The notes under the pieces are model-generated. The model saw nothing but the letters and a program-made list of their open reading frames with translations. It had not been told where the DNA came from and ran no database searches. Shown here piece after piece: positions 1 to 6,447 of a stretch of DNA of 7,054 nt. How positions within the stretch are numbered: position 1 is the first letter of the stretch; every line of letters starts with the position of its first letter. The position numbers and the translations under genes are program-made. The DNA is from Planctomycetaceae bacterium UBA6163 (GTDB lineage Bacteria > Planctomycetota > Planctomycetia > Pirellulales > Pirellulaceae). The stretch lies in contig DIUH01000099.1 of assembly GCA_002428205.1 (NCBI GenBank), positions 15,584-22,637 of the forward strand, given 5' to 3'.

Positions 1-1197
1 GTGAAACGGATGGCTCGACGTGCGGATGCCGATTACGGGTTTTCCCGAAGCGATGAAATCTCGGATCACGCCAAGTTGTTCGACCGGCGGTGTACGCCGA
101 CGCACCGATAAAATCAACAAATCGGCATCACTGATCGAATCGATCGACGGGAACGTGTCGGCTTGCGACTCGCTGCCATAAATGAATCCGATCCGATGAT
201 CACGACGAAGGTTTTCTTCAGCGTACTTGGTCAGCGTTTGCTCGGTCTTGTATTCCGATTCGTTGATCATCACGGCAATTTTTGGTCGCTTGTCCGACGC
301 GAAACGAAACGCTTGGCCACCCACCAATTGATCGCTTGTGATCGTGGGACAAACATGCCGTTCGATATGGTCGATGATCAAATCGGTTCCCGAAAAGTGA
401 CTGACATAGGGCCAAGCTGCGGGGTTATACATCGTGTCGGTCAAATCGCGCAGCAGAACCACCTGCTTGCCCGCTTGCGCCATCCGTCGCAGTCCGAATG
501 GTCGACCAAGAACACACATATTGGTATGCACGCCGGTCAAGATCACATTGGTGACTCCGCGAGATTGCAAGATATTCCATACTTCCTTCCCTTGGTCGGA
601 AATGAAATCTTGATCTTCATCGATGGTCAACAAGTCCATCTGCTTTATCCAAGGTGCACGGACCGATCGCCCTTCTTTTATCAACTGGGCTTCCCAAGCG
701 GCGTGTTCTTCTGGTGTATCGTCCTCGCCACCATCACTTTGGTCGATCGGATACTTGGCTTTTTCCTCTGCCGGGATGTTGTAGCACCACTTGTCGATTT
801 CATCGGGATAGCCGTCGGCCGCCGGCACGTCTATCGCGCGTTTCCGCGCCGGATGTTCCTTATACGCGGCCATGCAACCGCTAGGGGCATGAATGATCGT
901 CATCCCGCGTTTTCGCGCATCGTTCAAGACTTGGTTCAAGCGCGGGGCGAACTCAGTCGATCGCTGAACGGCTCGGTAGCAGTGGTGAGAATCCCACATG
1001 TCACACACGATAATTGCCGTCGCGGATGTGGCCAACCGTGCATCGCGATGCAACGTGTGATAACGATCGCTTTGCTGGGCGACTGGGACTTGATAACGCG
1101 TGCGCAAACGCAGCACGTCATCGGCATTTGCGAACCGAATCGATAGGCAAAAAAGCGAACAGGCGATCGCAATTAAAATGCACAGGCGGGGCATCAT
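1..1197 (-). CDS. Secreted isochorismatase-like cysteine hydrolase with C-terminal ThuA-like domain (partial, 3' end outside window)
   Basis: This reading frame stays open from ATG at 1197-1195 to the left edge, giving 399 visible residues without a stop. Residues 1-25 form a type I signal peptide (hydrophobic core about 5-20, likely cleavage after ANA), so the protein is probably exported. Residues 58-285 are isochorismatase-like: a first strand ending in the CDMWDSHHC motif (65-73, with D66 at the usual catalytic Asp site) and TGVHTNMCVLGRPFG (221-235) carrying the nucleophile-position Cys C228. By alignment to the canonical family the catalytic Lys site falls near 193-194, in TIDEDQDFIS, and is acidic here. 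Residues about 110-185 form a charged insertion longer than in compact family members. From residue 304 a second alpha/beta domain begins (RPKIAVMI) and includes GKPVIGIRTSSHPFH (385-399), typical of ThuA-like / class I amidotransferase-like folds. Substrate is unknown. A second ATG at 1194 is an equally possible start; only a weak AAGAG lies upstream. The antisense 327-codon frame is a shadow. Confidence 0.88.
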   Translation of the reverse strand, partial: MMPRLCILIAIACSLFCLSIRFANADDVLRLRTRYQVPVAQQSDRYHTLHRDARLATSATAIIVCDMWDSHHCYRAVQRSTEFAPRLNQVLNDARKRGMTIIHAPSGCMAAYKEHPARKRAIDVPAADGYPDEIDKWCYNIPAEEKAKYPIDQSDGGEDDTPEEHAAWEAQLIKEGRSVRAPWIKQMDLLTIDEDQDFISDQGKEVWNILQSRGVTNVILTGVHTNMCVLGRPFGLRRMAQAGKQVVLLRDLTDTMYNPAAWPYVSHFSGTDLIIDHIERHVCPTITSDQLVGGQAFRFASDKRPKIAVMINESEYKTEQTLTKYAEENLRRDHRIGFIYGSESQADTFPSIDSISDADLLILSVRRRTPPVEQLGVIRDFIASGKPVIGIRTSSHPFH

Positions 1198-1237
1198 TTG
1201 TCTCTTGGGATGGATGCGTCGGTCAGGCGGGCCATTT

Positions 1238-1246
1238 ATTTTAGCA
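1238..1246 (-). promoter_or_regulatory. Candidate extended -10 promoter for the isochorismatase/ThuA gene
   Basis: On the minus strand the bases read TGCTAAAAT, which matches the extended -10 form TGnTATAAT except at one position. No good -35 box lies 16-18 bases upstream, which is tolerable for an extended -10 promoter. It sits after the terminator of the preceding gene and would start transcription near 1231, leaving a leader of roughly 34 bases before the ATG at 1197. The call rests on sequence match and position only. Confidence 0.35.
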
Positions 1247-1312
1247 GATCTGATGTCGTCGCTCTCCGGCGGTCAGACTTTTTATGGCGATTCACCTCTA
1301 GCACGCTTTCAA

Positions 1313-1353
1313 CAAAAAAAGCGACACGCAAAACCCTGTTTCGCGTGTCGCTT
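1313..1353 (-). terminator. Intrinsic (Rho-independent) terminator of the small lipoprotein gene
   Basis: An 11-bp perfect stem pairs 1319-1329 with 1343-1353 (core GCGACACGC / GCGTGTCGC). Three further A-T pairs lie inside the loop after one mismatch. Read on the minus strand the stem is followed directly by a run of seven T (1320-1314), the classic terminator layout. Read on the plus strand it lacks a T tract, so it serves the minus-strand lipoprotein gene ending at 1402, about 48 bases upstream. It insulates the hydrolase gene downstream. Confidence 0.87.
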
Positions 1354-1401
1354 GAATGTCTCAGGCCATTGCCAGCACAATAGCCGGCTAGGTCGCAAAA
1401 A

Positions 1402-1590
1402 TTAAGGAGCTTCGGTTGCGGCTTCTTCGGCTGGGGCTTCTTCGGCGGGAGCGGCTTCCATTGCTGGTTCTTCAATAACCGCTGGAGTTTCCGGAGCAAC
1501 TGGAGCGGTTTCGCCACCACAACCAACGGCGAAGAAACAGGCCAAGACTGCCAACAAAGCCATTGGCTTAACGAACGAAACTAGTTTCAT
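1402..1590 (-). CDS. Small Ala/Glu/Pro-rich lipoprotein (62-aa precursor)
   Basis: The chosen start is ATG at 1590-1588, giving MKLVSFVKPMALLAVLACFF followed by AVGC. This is a textbook lipoprotein signal: a positively charged start (K2, K8), a hydrophobic core at 9-22 and a lipobox ending at C24. Starting at the upstream in-frame ATG (1695) would bury the signal behind 35 charged residues, so I reject it. The mature part would be only 39 residues: CGGE, then a low-complexity acidic Ala/Glu/Pro tail with two tandem APAEE units (47-56). No fold or catalytic residues are visible, and the role is unknown; it may be a structural or spacer lipoprotein of the periplasm. No Shine-Dalgarno is evident (only GAAAAG about 11 bases upstream). 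A strong terminator follows, so it is probably transcribed alone. Confidence 0.8.
   Translation of the reverse strand: MKLVSFVKPMALLAVLACFFAVGCGGETAPVAPETPAVIEEPAMEAAPAEEAPAEEAATEAP
1423..1452 (-). repeat. 15-bp tandem duplication inside the lipoprotein gene
   Basis: Two adjacent 15-base units (1423-1437 and 1438-1452) are identical at 13 of 15 positions and encode APAEE twice. Both differences are synonymous. The repeat accounts for the low-complexity tail of the small lipoprotein and could vary in copy number between strains. Confidence 0.75.
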
Positions 1591-1673
1591 AGTAATCAAC
1601 TTTTCGATGTGTCTAAACAAACCGGAACCACGAACCATTCGTCCCGCACTCACGGAACGGTTTCGCAGTTTCT

Positions 1674-1690
1674 CGTAAATTAGATTTACG
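1674..1690. promoter_or_regulatory. Perfect inverted repeat upstream of the lipoprotein gene (possible operator)
   Basis: CGTAAAT and ATTTACG form 7-bp arms around a 3-base centre. The site lies 84 bases before the lipoprotein start and just downstream of the transcription start implied by the candidate promoter at 1703-1730. That position suits a repressor operator or a short leader hairpin. It is AT-rich, unlike the coding DNA on either side. No regulator can be named. Confidence 0.35.
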
Positions 1691-1702
1691 ATCAACAGAC
1701 AG

Positions 1703-1730
1703 ATCTTAATGCATTCTGAAAGTTATTCAA
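1703..1730 (-). promoter_or_regulatory. Candidate sigma70-like promoter for the lipoprotein gene
   Basis: On the minus strand a TTGAAT box (1730-1725) and a TAAGAT box (1708-1703) are separated by 16 bases; each matches the consensus at four of six positions. Transcription would begin near 1696. This region between the kinase stop (1779) and the lipoprotein start is locally AT-rich, as expected for a promoter. The match is weak and could be chance. Confidence 0.25.
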
Positions 1731-1778
1731 TCCAATGCTAACAAATCTATTTCACTCTCGAGACACCTTGGGCTCTCT

Positions 1779-4700
1779 TTATTGCAATGATTGTGCCAGC
1801 CGATCGACCCACCGCATTGAGATCGCTTGAACTTGCGGCTTTAATCGCTCCATTTCTTTTAGATTCCCTTCCATCGCCAATTTTTCGCAATGTTCAACCA
1901 ACTGCCATTCCGACGGCTCTGCGACGTATTTTAAGCACGATTTCAGCGTGTGTGTGGCGACGCGTGCCGACCGTGCGTCTTGTTGATCCAATGATTCAGT
2001 AAGAGTCTTACATAACCTAGGCACCTCTTCGAGAAACGCTTCGACCAACGAGCGTGCGGTCGTCGAATCACTCCCGGCAGCCTTAAAAAGTCTTAATCGC
2101 CATTGATCGTCGATAGGGCTACTGTCGTTGTCACCAAGACCTTCTAAGGTATCCGGTTCTCCCTTGACGCGATCTGGCGGACTAGATGGCTCCCTTGTAA
2201 ATACCGCTTGCAAAGTGGATTGGGAATCACCAACCAACGGCATCACGTCGGATACCAAACCGTCGACGGTATCGATCAGTGCTTGCCGGTCGATCGGCTT
2301 AACCAGAAAAGCCTTCATGCCATGGTCCAAGCAGCGCTGGCGGTGATCGTCAGTGGCATGTGCGGTTAGCGCGATAAATGGTGGCGGCTCTTGGGCACGA
2401 TGCTGATCCTGCAGGACCATTTGCGTCATCGCTTCGATCCCGTCCATTGCTGGCATTTGCAAGTCCATCAGCACGCATGCGTAACGCCGAGATTCGGCCG
2501 CATTGATCGCTTCTTGCCCACTGCTGGCTAGGTCGACGTGATATCCTGCACCGGTCAAAAAATCACGAATCACGGCCTGGTTAACCGGACTGTCGTCGAC
2601 CAACAACAGGCAAGGTGCGTCGGAAATCGCCGGCGCATTGGTGACCAATGGCTGAACCGGTAACTGTATTTTTGCCGCAGGCTTGGTCGGCAATGGGCTG
2701 TCTGATCGCAACAAACGCAGCAGGTCATCGGGCAGGATCGGCTTGAGCAAAATTGGCTGATCGAGCCGTTGCTGGGGCGGGGTCGGATCGTCGACACGAG
2801 CCAACCAGATCACTTTGGATTCATCACCAGCGATTTGCACCGTAGTTTCGGCGGAAGCGACATCGATAATTTTCGTTTGGCAGTCGTCTGCGATCGTGTA
2901 TCCGTTGGCAACCAGCAGATCAATCATCGCCCGTCGTTGGATCGGATGATTGATCTGAACCGCGACGGCTGGTGACGTTGATGCCGTTTGCGGCTCCACA
3001 CGATGCTCTGTTGCCACTTCGCCTGATTCGACTTCCACCAGCGGCAAGACACAGCGGAATGTGCTGCCATGGCCCGGCTCGCTAGTAACCTGAATCGACC
3101 CTCCCATTCGCTTGACCAGTTGATCGCTGATCGACAATCCCAACCCCGTGCCGCCGAATCGACGCGTCGTCCCTGAATCACCTTGCTCGAAGGGTTCAAA
3201 GATTTTTTCCAACCGCTGAGGCGGGATTCCAATTCCGCTGTCGATCATTTCCAAATTCAGCCAACGCTGTGGTTTTGCGGTCGCATCCGGTTGATCGGTC
3301 ATTGAATGAGCGCCAGCGGACATCCGGAGGTCTTGATCTGATAGGACCTCCACACGCAAAACCACATGTCCCTCAGGCGTGAACTTGATCGCGTTGCCGG
3401 CCAGGTTGATCACGATTTGGCGCAATCGATTGGCATCGACGACGGCTTGTCGCGGAACACCGGGCCGAATGTCCAACACCAGTTCGACATCTTTCCCCAT
3501 CGCTCGTGTCGCCAAGAAACGAAACGCTTCGCCGACACACCGGTGCAGATCGGTCGGCTCGGGATTGATCTTCAGCCGCCCGGCTTCGATCGATGCTAGA
3601 TCGAGAATGTCGCCGATAACTCGCGACAGCAGTTCGCCGCTATGACGGATCATGTCCACATACTGTAGGGCCTTGGGCGGCAGGTCCATCTGTGACAGCA
3701 GTTCCGCCGACCCTGTAATTCCACCCAGTGGAGTACGAATCTCATGGCTCACGCTGGCCATAAACTCGCTTTTGATCCGGCTGGCATCTTCAGCCGCCGA
3801 CTTAGCGTCACGCAGCGCAGCAAGCGCGCGATGCCGCAGCGTCACGTCGCGGATGAAGATTGCCAGCCCGATCGAGTTCTCAAGCGGAATCGGATGGATC
3901 GAGACTTCCGCCGGAAAGTTCGCTTCACCCTTGGGCCGCAGGACAATCTCACGCCGCTGGCCATGAGGCAAATCGGACCACGCAAGCGGCGGCCGCGACG
4001 CCGGATCGGCCACCCGGCGCCGTTCGACCGACTGAGAATCGATACCGGTTCCCAGCACAATTGACGGTTCGTCGCCCAGCCCCTGAATCGATGATTCGGG
4101 CAAAGCGATGTCGACCAATCGGTGCCCCGCCAGGGGCATTTCACTCTTGGACAACATCGCTACAGCCGCCGGGTTCGCTTCGACAACTAAACCCTGGTCG
4201 TCGACCAACAACACCGCTTCGCGCGCCGCATCGAACAGCGCCCGTTTGCGTGCTTCGCTGCGCCGCAATTCCGCCGTCTTGCGATAACTATCGGTGACAT
4301 CCCAAAAGACCATTTGGATACCAATGATCTGATTTTGGTCGTCGTACTCAGGAGCCTTAAAGACTTGCACCCAACCGGTTTTTCCGTCGGGTGTCGGATG
4401 GGATTCAATATGATCGACCGCTTCGCCCGATCGCAACACCCGCTCATCATCCAATCGATAGGCATCAGCCAGAGCCGGTGGATAAAGATCTGCATCGGTA
4501 CTGCCGATCACCTCACTGACCGGTCGCCCGATACCGCGGCAAAAGGCTTCGTTAGCATACGTGATCACGCCTTCGATATCTTTGCGAATCACCTGCAACT
4601 GCATCCGCTGGGCCAACGACTGCAGGTGCGTTTCGGTCCGGCTTAGACGCTGCTGGGTCGCTTGTCGGCGAGCGATTTCTCGCCTGAGCGCTTCGTTGAT

Positions 4701-5141
4701 TCGTCGCACCTGAATCGCGCGACGCCTGACGCTTCGCTGCAGTTGTTTGCGGACCAGAAGCCGACGTTTGCGGCGTCGTTGGCTGTCGTTGTGATAGTAA
4801 ACCGCCGCCAACAAACCGAGCGGAACCCACAAGCGAACCGGTTCAAACTGCAACGGCAGTCGGGCAAAGTAGGGCAACAGACTGAGCGCCACCAGCGCCA
4901 CGATCAACCTTGGGATATGGCGTCGGGCCAAGAATTGAAACGCGATCAGCAACAGCGCCATGTACAGCACCGATACGCCCCATTGTGGCGGCGTCGCAAA
5001 ATCGACCACCATCAACACAACGCCAGCGGCCAGCCATGGCGTCAGCTTTGCGGCCGATCGCAGTCCCCATTCATAGATTCGAATTCGCACGCCTCGACCC
5101 CGCCAGTGTCGGTCCCGTCGCTGTTTACCATCCCTCACCAC
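1779..5141 (-). CDS. Membrane-bound hybrid sensor histidine kinase (PAS-PAS-HisKA-HATPase-pseudoREC-REC-Hpt)
   Basis: This 1120-residue protein should sense a signal, autophosphorylate and pass phosphate internally from His to Asp to His. Four hydrophobic segments (about 32-48, 54-72, 75-93, 100-116) with very short loops anchor it, followed by a basic coiled-coil linker (120-180). PAS 1 spans about 175-286, ending WDVTD; PAS 2 spans about 296-436, ending IRDVT. HisKA has SHEIRTPL with H466. The ATPase has the N box (N579, N583), DSGIGIP (634-640), FEPFEQ (648-653) and GGTGLGLS (663-670). Residues 723-812 resemble a receiver without its phosphorylatable Asp. The true receiver (843-960) has D849/D850, D893, T926 and K948. 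The Hpt domain (about 1012-1115) has H1064 in HTLKS. All key residues of the relay are intact. The start is GTG at 5141, the first possible after the in-frame stop at 5157; GTG at 5138 or 5090 would also keep all membrane segments. No good ribosome site is visible. No partner regulator lies nearby; the ligand is unknown. Confidence 0.95.
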   Translation of the reverse strand: MVRDGKQRRDRHWRGRGVRIRIYEWGLRSAAKLTPWLAAGVVLMVVDFATPPQWGVSVLYMALLLIAFQFLARRHIPRLIVALVALSLLPYFARLPLQFEPVRLWVPLGLLAAVYYHNDSQRRRKRRLLVRKQLQRSVRRRAIQVRRINEALRREIARRQATQQRLSRTETHLQSLAQRMQLQVIRKDIEGVITYANEAFCRGIGRPVSEVIGSTDADLYPPALADAYRLDDERVLRSGEAVDHIESHPTPDGKTGWVQVFKAPEYDDQNQIIGIQMVFWDVTDSYRKTAELRRSEARKRALFDAAREAVLLVDDQGLVVEANPAAVAMLSKSEMPLAGHRLVDIALPESSIQGLGDEPSIVLGTGIDSQSVERRRVADPASRPPLAWSDLPHGQRREIVLRPKGEANFPAEVSIHPIPLENSIGLAIFIRDVTLRHRALAALRDAKSAAEDASRIKSEFMASVSHEIRTPLGGITGSAELLSQMDLPPKALQYVDMIRHSGELLSRVIGDILDLASIEAGRLKINPEPTDLHRCVGEAFRFLATRAMGKDVELVLDIRPGVPRQAVVDANRLRQIVINLAGNAIKFTPEGHVVLRVEVLSDQDLRMSAGAHSMTDQPDATAKPQRWLNLEMIDSGIGIPPQRLEKIFEPFEQGDSGTTRRFGGTGLGLSISDQLVKRMGGSIQVTSEPGHGSTFRCVLPLVEVESGEVATEHRVEPQTASTSPAVAVQINHPIQRRAMIDLLVANGYTIADDCQTKIIDVASAETTVQIAGDESKVIWLARVDDPTPPQQRLDQPILLKPILPDDLLRLLRSDSPLPTKPAAKIQLPVQPLVTNAPAISDAPCLLLVDDSPVNQAVIRDFLTGAGYHVDLASSGQEAINAAESRRYACVLMDLQMPAMDGIEAMTQMVLQDQHRAQEPPPFIALTAHATDDHRQRCLDHGMKAFLVKPIDRQALIDTVDGLVSDVMPLVGDSQSTLQAVFTREPSSPPDRVKGEPDTLEGLGDNDSSPIDDQWRLRLFKAAGSDSTTARSLVEAFLEEVPRLCKTLTESLDQQDARSARVATHTLKSCLKYVAEPSEWQLVEHCEKLAMEGNLKEMERLKPQVQAISMRWVDRLAQSLQ

Positions 5142-5324
5142 TCGCCAGCGAACAGCTTACCCGATATGCGACCCGCCCCTGAGACGGCCCAGCGATTTTT
5201 CCGCAAGCCCTCACGTTTCATTTCCGGGGCAGCATCACCCGAGCGAAATCAACTTCATCACGATTCGGCTTTTCGATTCAAAGCTAGGTAACTGGCCAGA
5301 GCAAAACGCCTCTTGCGATTCCCG

Positions 5325-6038
5325 TCATTCTCCGCCTTCCAGTCGCCGCAGCTTCTCCTCAAGCTCCCGGACGCGGCGTTCGGCACTCAGCCGGGCTTCA
5401 AGTTCCTGCGCCCGCATCCTCTGGGCTTCGAGCTGTTTTTGCTGGGCTTGTTCCCGAGCGTGTGCTTCGGCTTCCGCCTTGGTCACCTGCTCGACACCTG
5501 TTTCCGTATCGACGATTACCAAATCGTCCTCCCGCAGAAAGAGCTCAACGCCCAAAGCCTCGCAGCGCAGCCGTCCGTCAGTCTTGGCAATCTCGCGCAG
5601 CGTACCGTTTGTCATTCGATACCCTTGCAATGGCGGTTCCAAATACGACGCGGTCGGATCGTACAGAAAATATTCCCGCACACCCATCCGTTCATAAATC
5701 ACCGGTTTGTCCACGATATCCGTCGAACTGGCGCCTCGCGAAGTCACTTCGAACACAACATCCGGAACCCGTTTTTCCTTCCACGTCTGGAAAGTTCGCC
5801 GACGTCCTGGATCGCAGTCCAGCACGACAAAACAATCAGGCACCACAAACTTGGACAGCGAGCCTTCTTCGTAATACACCAACAGATCGCTGGCAATGTA
5901 GACCCGTTGGTCACGGTACCGTTGCCGAAAGATTTCCAACAATCGGAACATCCAATCACGATGCAGGTCGGTTTCGCCCATCGGTTTTCCGTCCGATTCG
6001 GGATATTCGATTTCGTTTTGAGTGGTAACGGAGCTCAT
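5325..6038 (-). CDS. Uma2 family protein (PD-(D/E)XK nuclease fold, DUF820) with C-terminal coiled coil
   Basis: The 237-residue product shows the Uma2 pattern: VVPDCFVV with D68, VVFEVTS with E97, then K111 in DKPVIYERMGVREYFLYDP (110-128). D68, E97 and K111 sit where the restriction-endonuclease-like active site is expected, so the fold core looks intact. Residues about 186-237 form a long Ala/Glu/Arg/Gln-rich coiled coil, a common tail in this family. Planctomycetes and cyanobacteria often carry many Uma2 paralogues; their biological role is not settled, and nuclease activity here is an inference from the fold. I chose ATG 6038 rather than the in-frame ATG at 6056 because a near-perfect Shine-Dalgarno ends 8 bases before it and would be inside the gene with the earlier start. 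A 257-codon antisense frame is a shadow. Confidence 0.9.
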   Translation of the reverse strand: MSSVTTQNEIEYPESDGKPMGETDLHRDWMFRLLEIFRQRYRDQRVYIASDLLVYYEEGSLSKFVVPDCFVVLDCDPGRRRTFQTWKEKRVPDVVFEVTSRGASSTDIVDKPVIYERMGVREYFLYDPTASYLEPPLQGYRMTNGTLREIAKTDGRLRCEALGVELFLREDDLVIVDTETGVEQVTKAEAEAHAREQAQQKQLEAQRMRAQELEARLSAERRVRELEEKLRRLEGGE

Positions 6039-6042
6039 TGCA

Positions 6043-6051
6043 ATCACCTCC
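6043..6051 (-). promoter_or_regulatory. Strong Shine-Dalgarno site of the Uma2 gene (decides the start)
   Basis: The minus strand reads GGAGGTGAT, fully complementary to the 3' end of bacterial 16S rRNA, with 8 bases between GGAGG and ATG 6038. No other gene in the window has a site this good. The first bases overlap a small inverted repeat (6049-6062: TCCCT/AGGGA around a 4-base loop) that could partly mask it in the mRNA. Confidence 0.8.
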
Positions 6052-6097
6052 CTCATCAGGGAAACTCAACTGTGTATAAACATTAGTCTACTGAGAA

Positions 6098-6138
6098 CCG
6101 TCCGCCGAGTCACACTGATTTTGCGGTGACGCGGACGG
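6098..6138. repeat. 41-base interrupted hairpin between the zinc-ribbon and Uma2 genes
   Basis: The 8-bp arms CCGTCCGC (6098-6105) and GCGGACGG (6131-6138) pair perfectly. Inside them, GTCAC (6109-6113) pairs with GTGAC (6126-6130), with a 3-base bulge (6106-6108) and a 12-base loop. That makes 13 base pairs in total. Neither strand has a T tract after the stem, so it is not a standard intrinsic terminator. It may be a REP-like palindrome, a 3'-end protecting hairpin, or a U-tract-free terminator for the Hsp70/zinc-ribbon unit. Confidence 0.65.
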
Positions 6139-6216
6139 ACTTTGAACAGTCGGTGGTGAAGCTCCACGACAAGCGCCCAGCGTTACGACTGCTTCCCACA
6201 CTGTGTTCGCAGCTTC

Positions 6217-6447
6217 TCATCCAGGTTGGCTGATGGAGGATTCGCTCGGACAAATCGCGGCGATTTCGGCTTGTGTGGCAGCCGATGGCGGCAGGGCTTT
6301 TAGGTACCACAGCCTTTGCCGAATCTTGACTACCAACGTTAAATCGGCCTGACAACGACGACAAGTTTCCGATAACTCTTGACGGGCACGGCATACCGGA
6401 CAACGAAACTCCGGTGCGCTGCCGGCGGACAAAGGTTTACTGGACAT
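6217..6447 (-). CDS. Small zinc-ribbon protein, coupled to Hsp70
   Basis: This 76-residue product begins with a short polar stretch and then has CPVC (16-19) and CRRC (29-32), a four-cysteine zinc ribbon with a 9-residue knuckle spacing. A probable helix follows (LTLVVKIRQRLWYLKAL, 36-52). The ATG (6447) overlaps the Hsp70 stop by 11 bases and lacks its own Shine-Dalgarno, so translation is probably coupled to Hsp70. From memory, similar CxxC...CRRC proteins next to planctomycete Hsp70 genes are usually longer, with helical repeats after the ribbon. Here the C-terminal 25 residues (Ala/Ser/Pro-rich, ending SISQPG) look unlike that. The 3' end may therefore be frameshifted or replaced. Its role is not established; binding or tuning the chaperone is a guess from context. 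Confidence 0.68.
   Translation of the reverse strand: MSSKPLSAGSAPEFRCPVCRARQELSETCRRCQADLTLVVKIRQRLWYLKALPPSAATQAEIAAICPSESSISQPG

Noticed and set aside
163..1146. Long plus-strand open frame of 327 codons
   Set aside because: It lies exactly opposite the isochorismatase/ThuA gene. Its translation shows no recognisable motif, while the minus frame has a signal peptide and the D66/C228 motifs.
1591..1695. Upstream in-frame ATG (1695) as the start of the small lipoprotein
   Set aside because: It would place 35 mostly charged residues before the hydrophobic signal and would include the palindrome at 1674-1690 in the coding region. The ATG at 1590 gives a standard lipoprotein signal.
1740..1778. 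Possible terminator after the kinase gene
   Set aside because: Only a 4-bp GAGA/TCTC stem around a 10-base loop and a CTCGAG palindrome are present, with no T tract. This is too weak to call.
2770..4646. Multiple 70-145-codon open frames on both strands across the kinase gene
   Set aside because: They are frame shadows of a clear 1120-residue kinase with conserved motifs throughout.
5142..5324. Possible small gene or regulatory RNA between the Uma2 and kinase genes
   Set aside because: I see only short direct repeats of GAATCG (near 5262-5282) and no convincing promoter, hairpin or open frame with a start.
5313..6086. Plus-strand open frame of 257 codons
   Set aside because: It is the antisense shadow of the Uma2 gene. 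The minus frame has Uma2 active-site residues and a strong Shine-Dalgarno; the plus product has neither family features nor a ribosome site.
6252..6266. Perfect short palindrome AAATCGC-G-GCGATTT
   Set aside because: It lies within the zinc-ribbon coding frame and is short; in a genome rich in CGATCG-like words a 7-bp inverted repeat is expected by chance.
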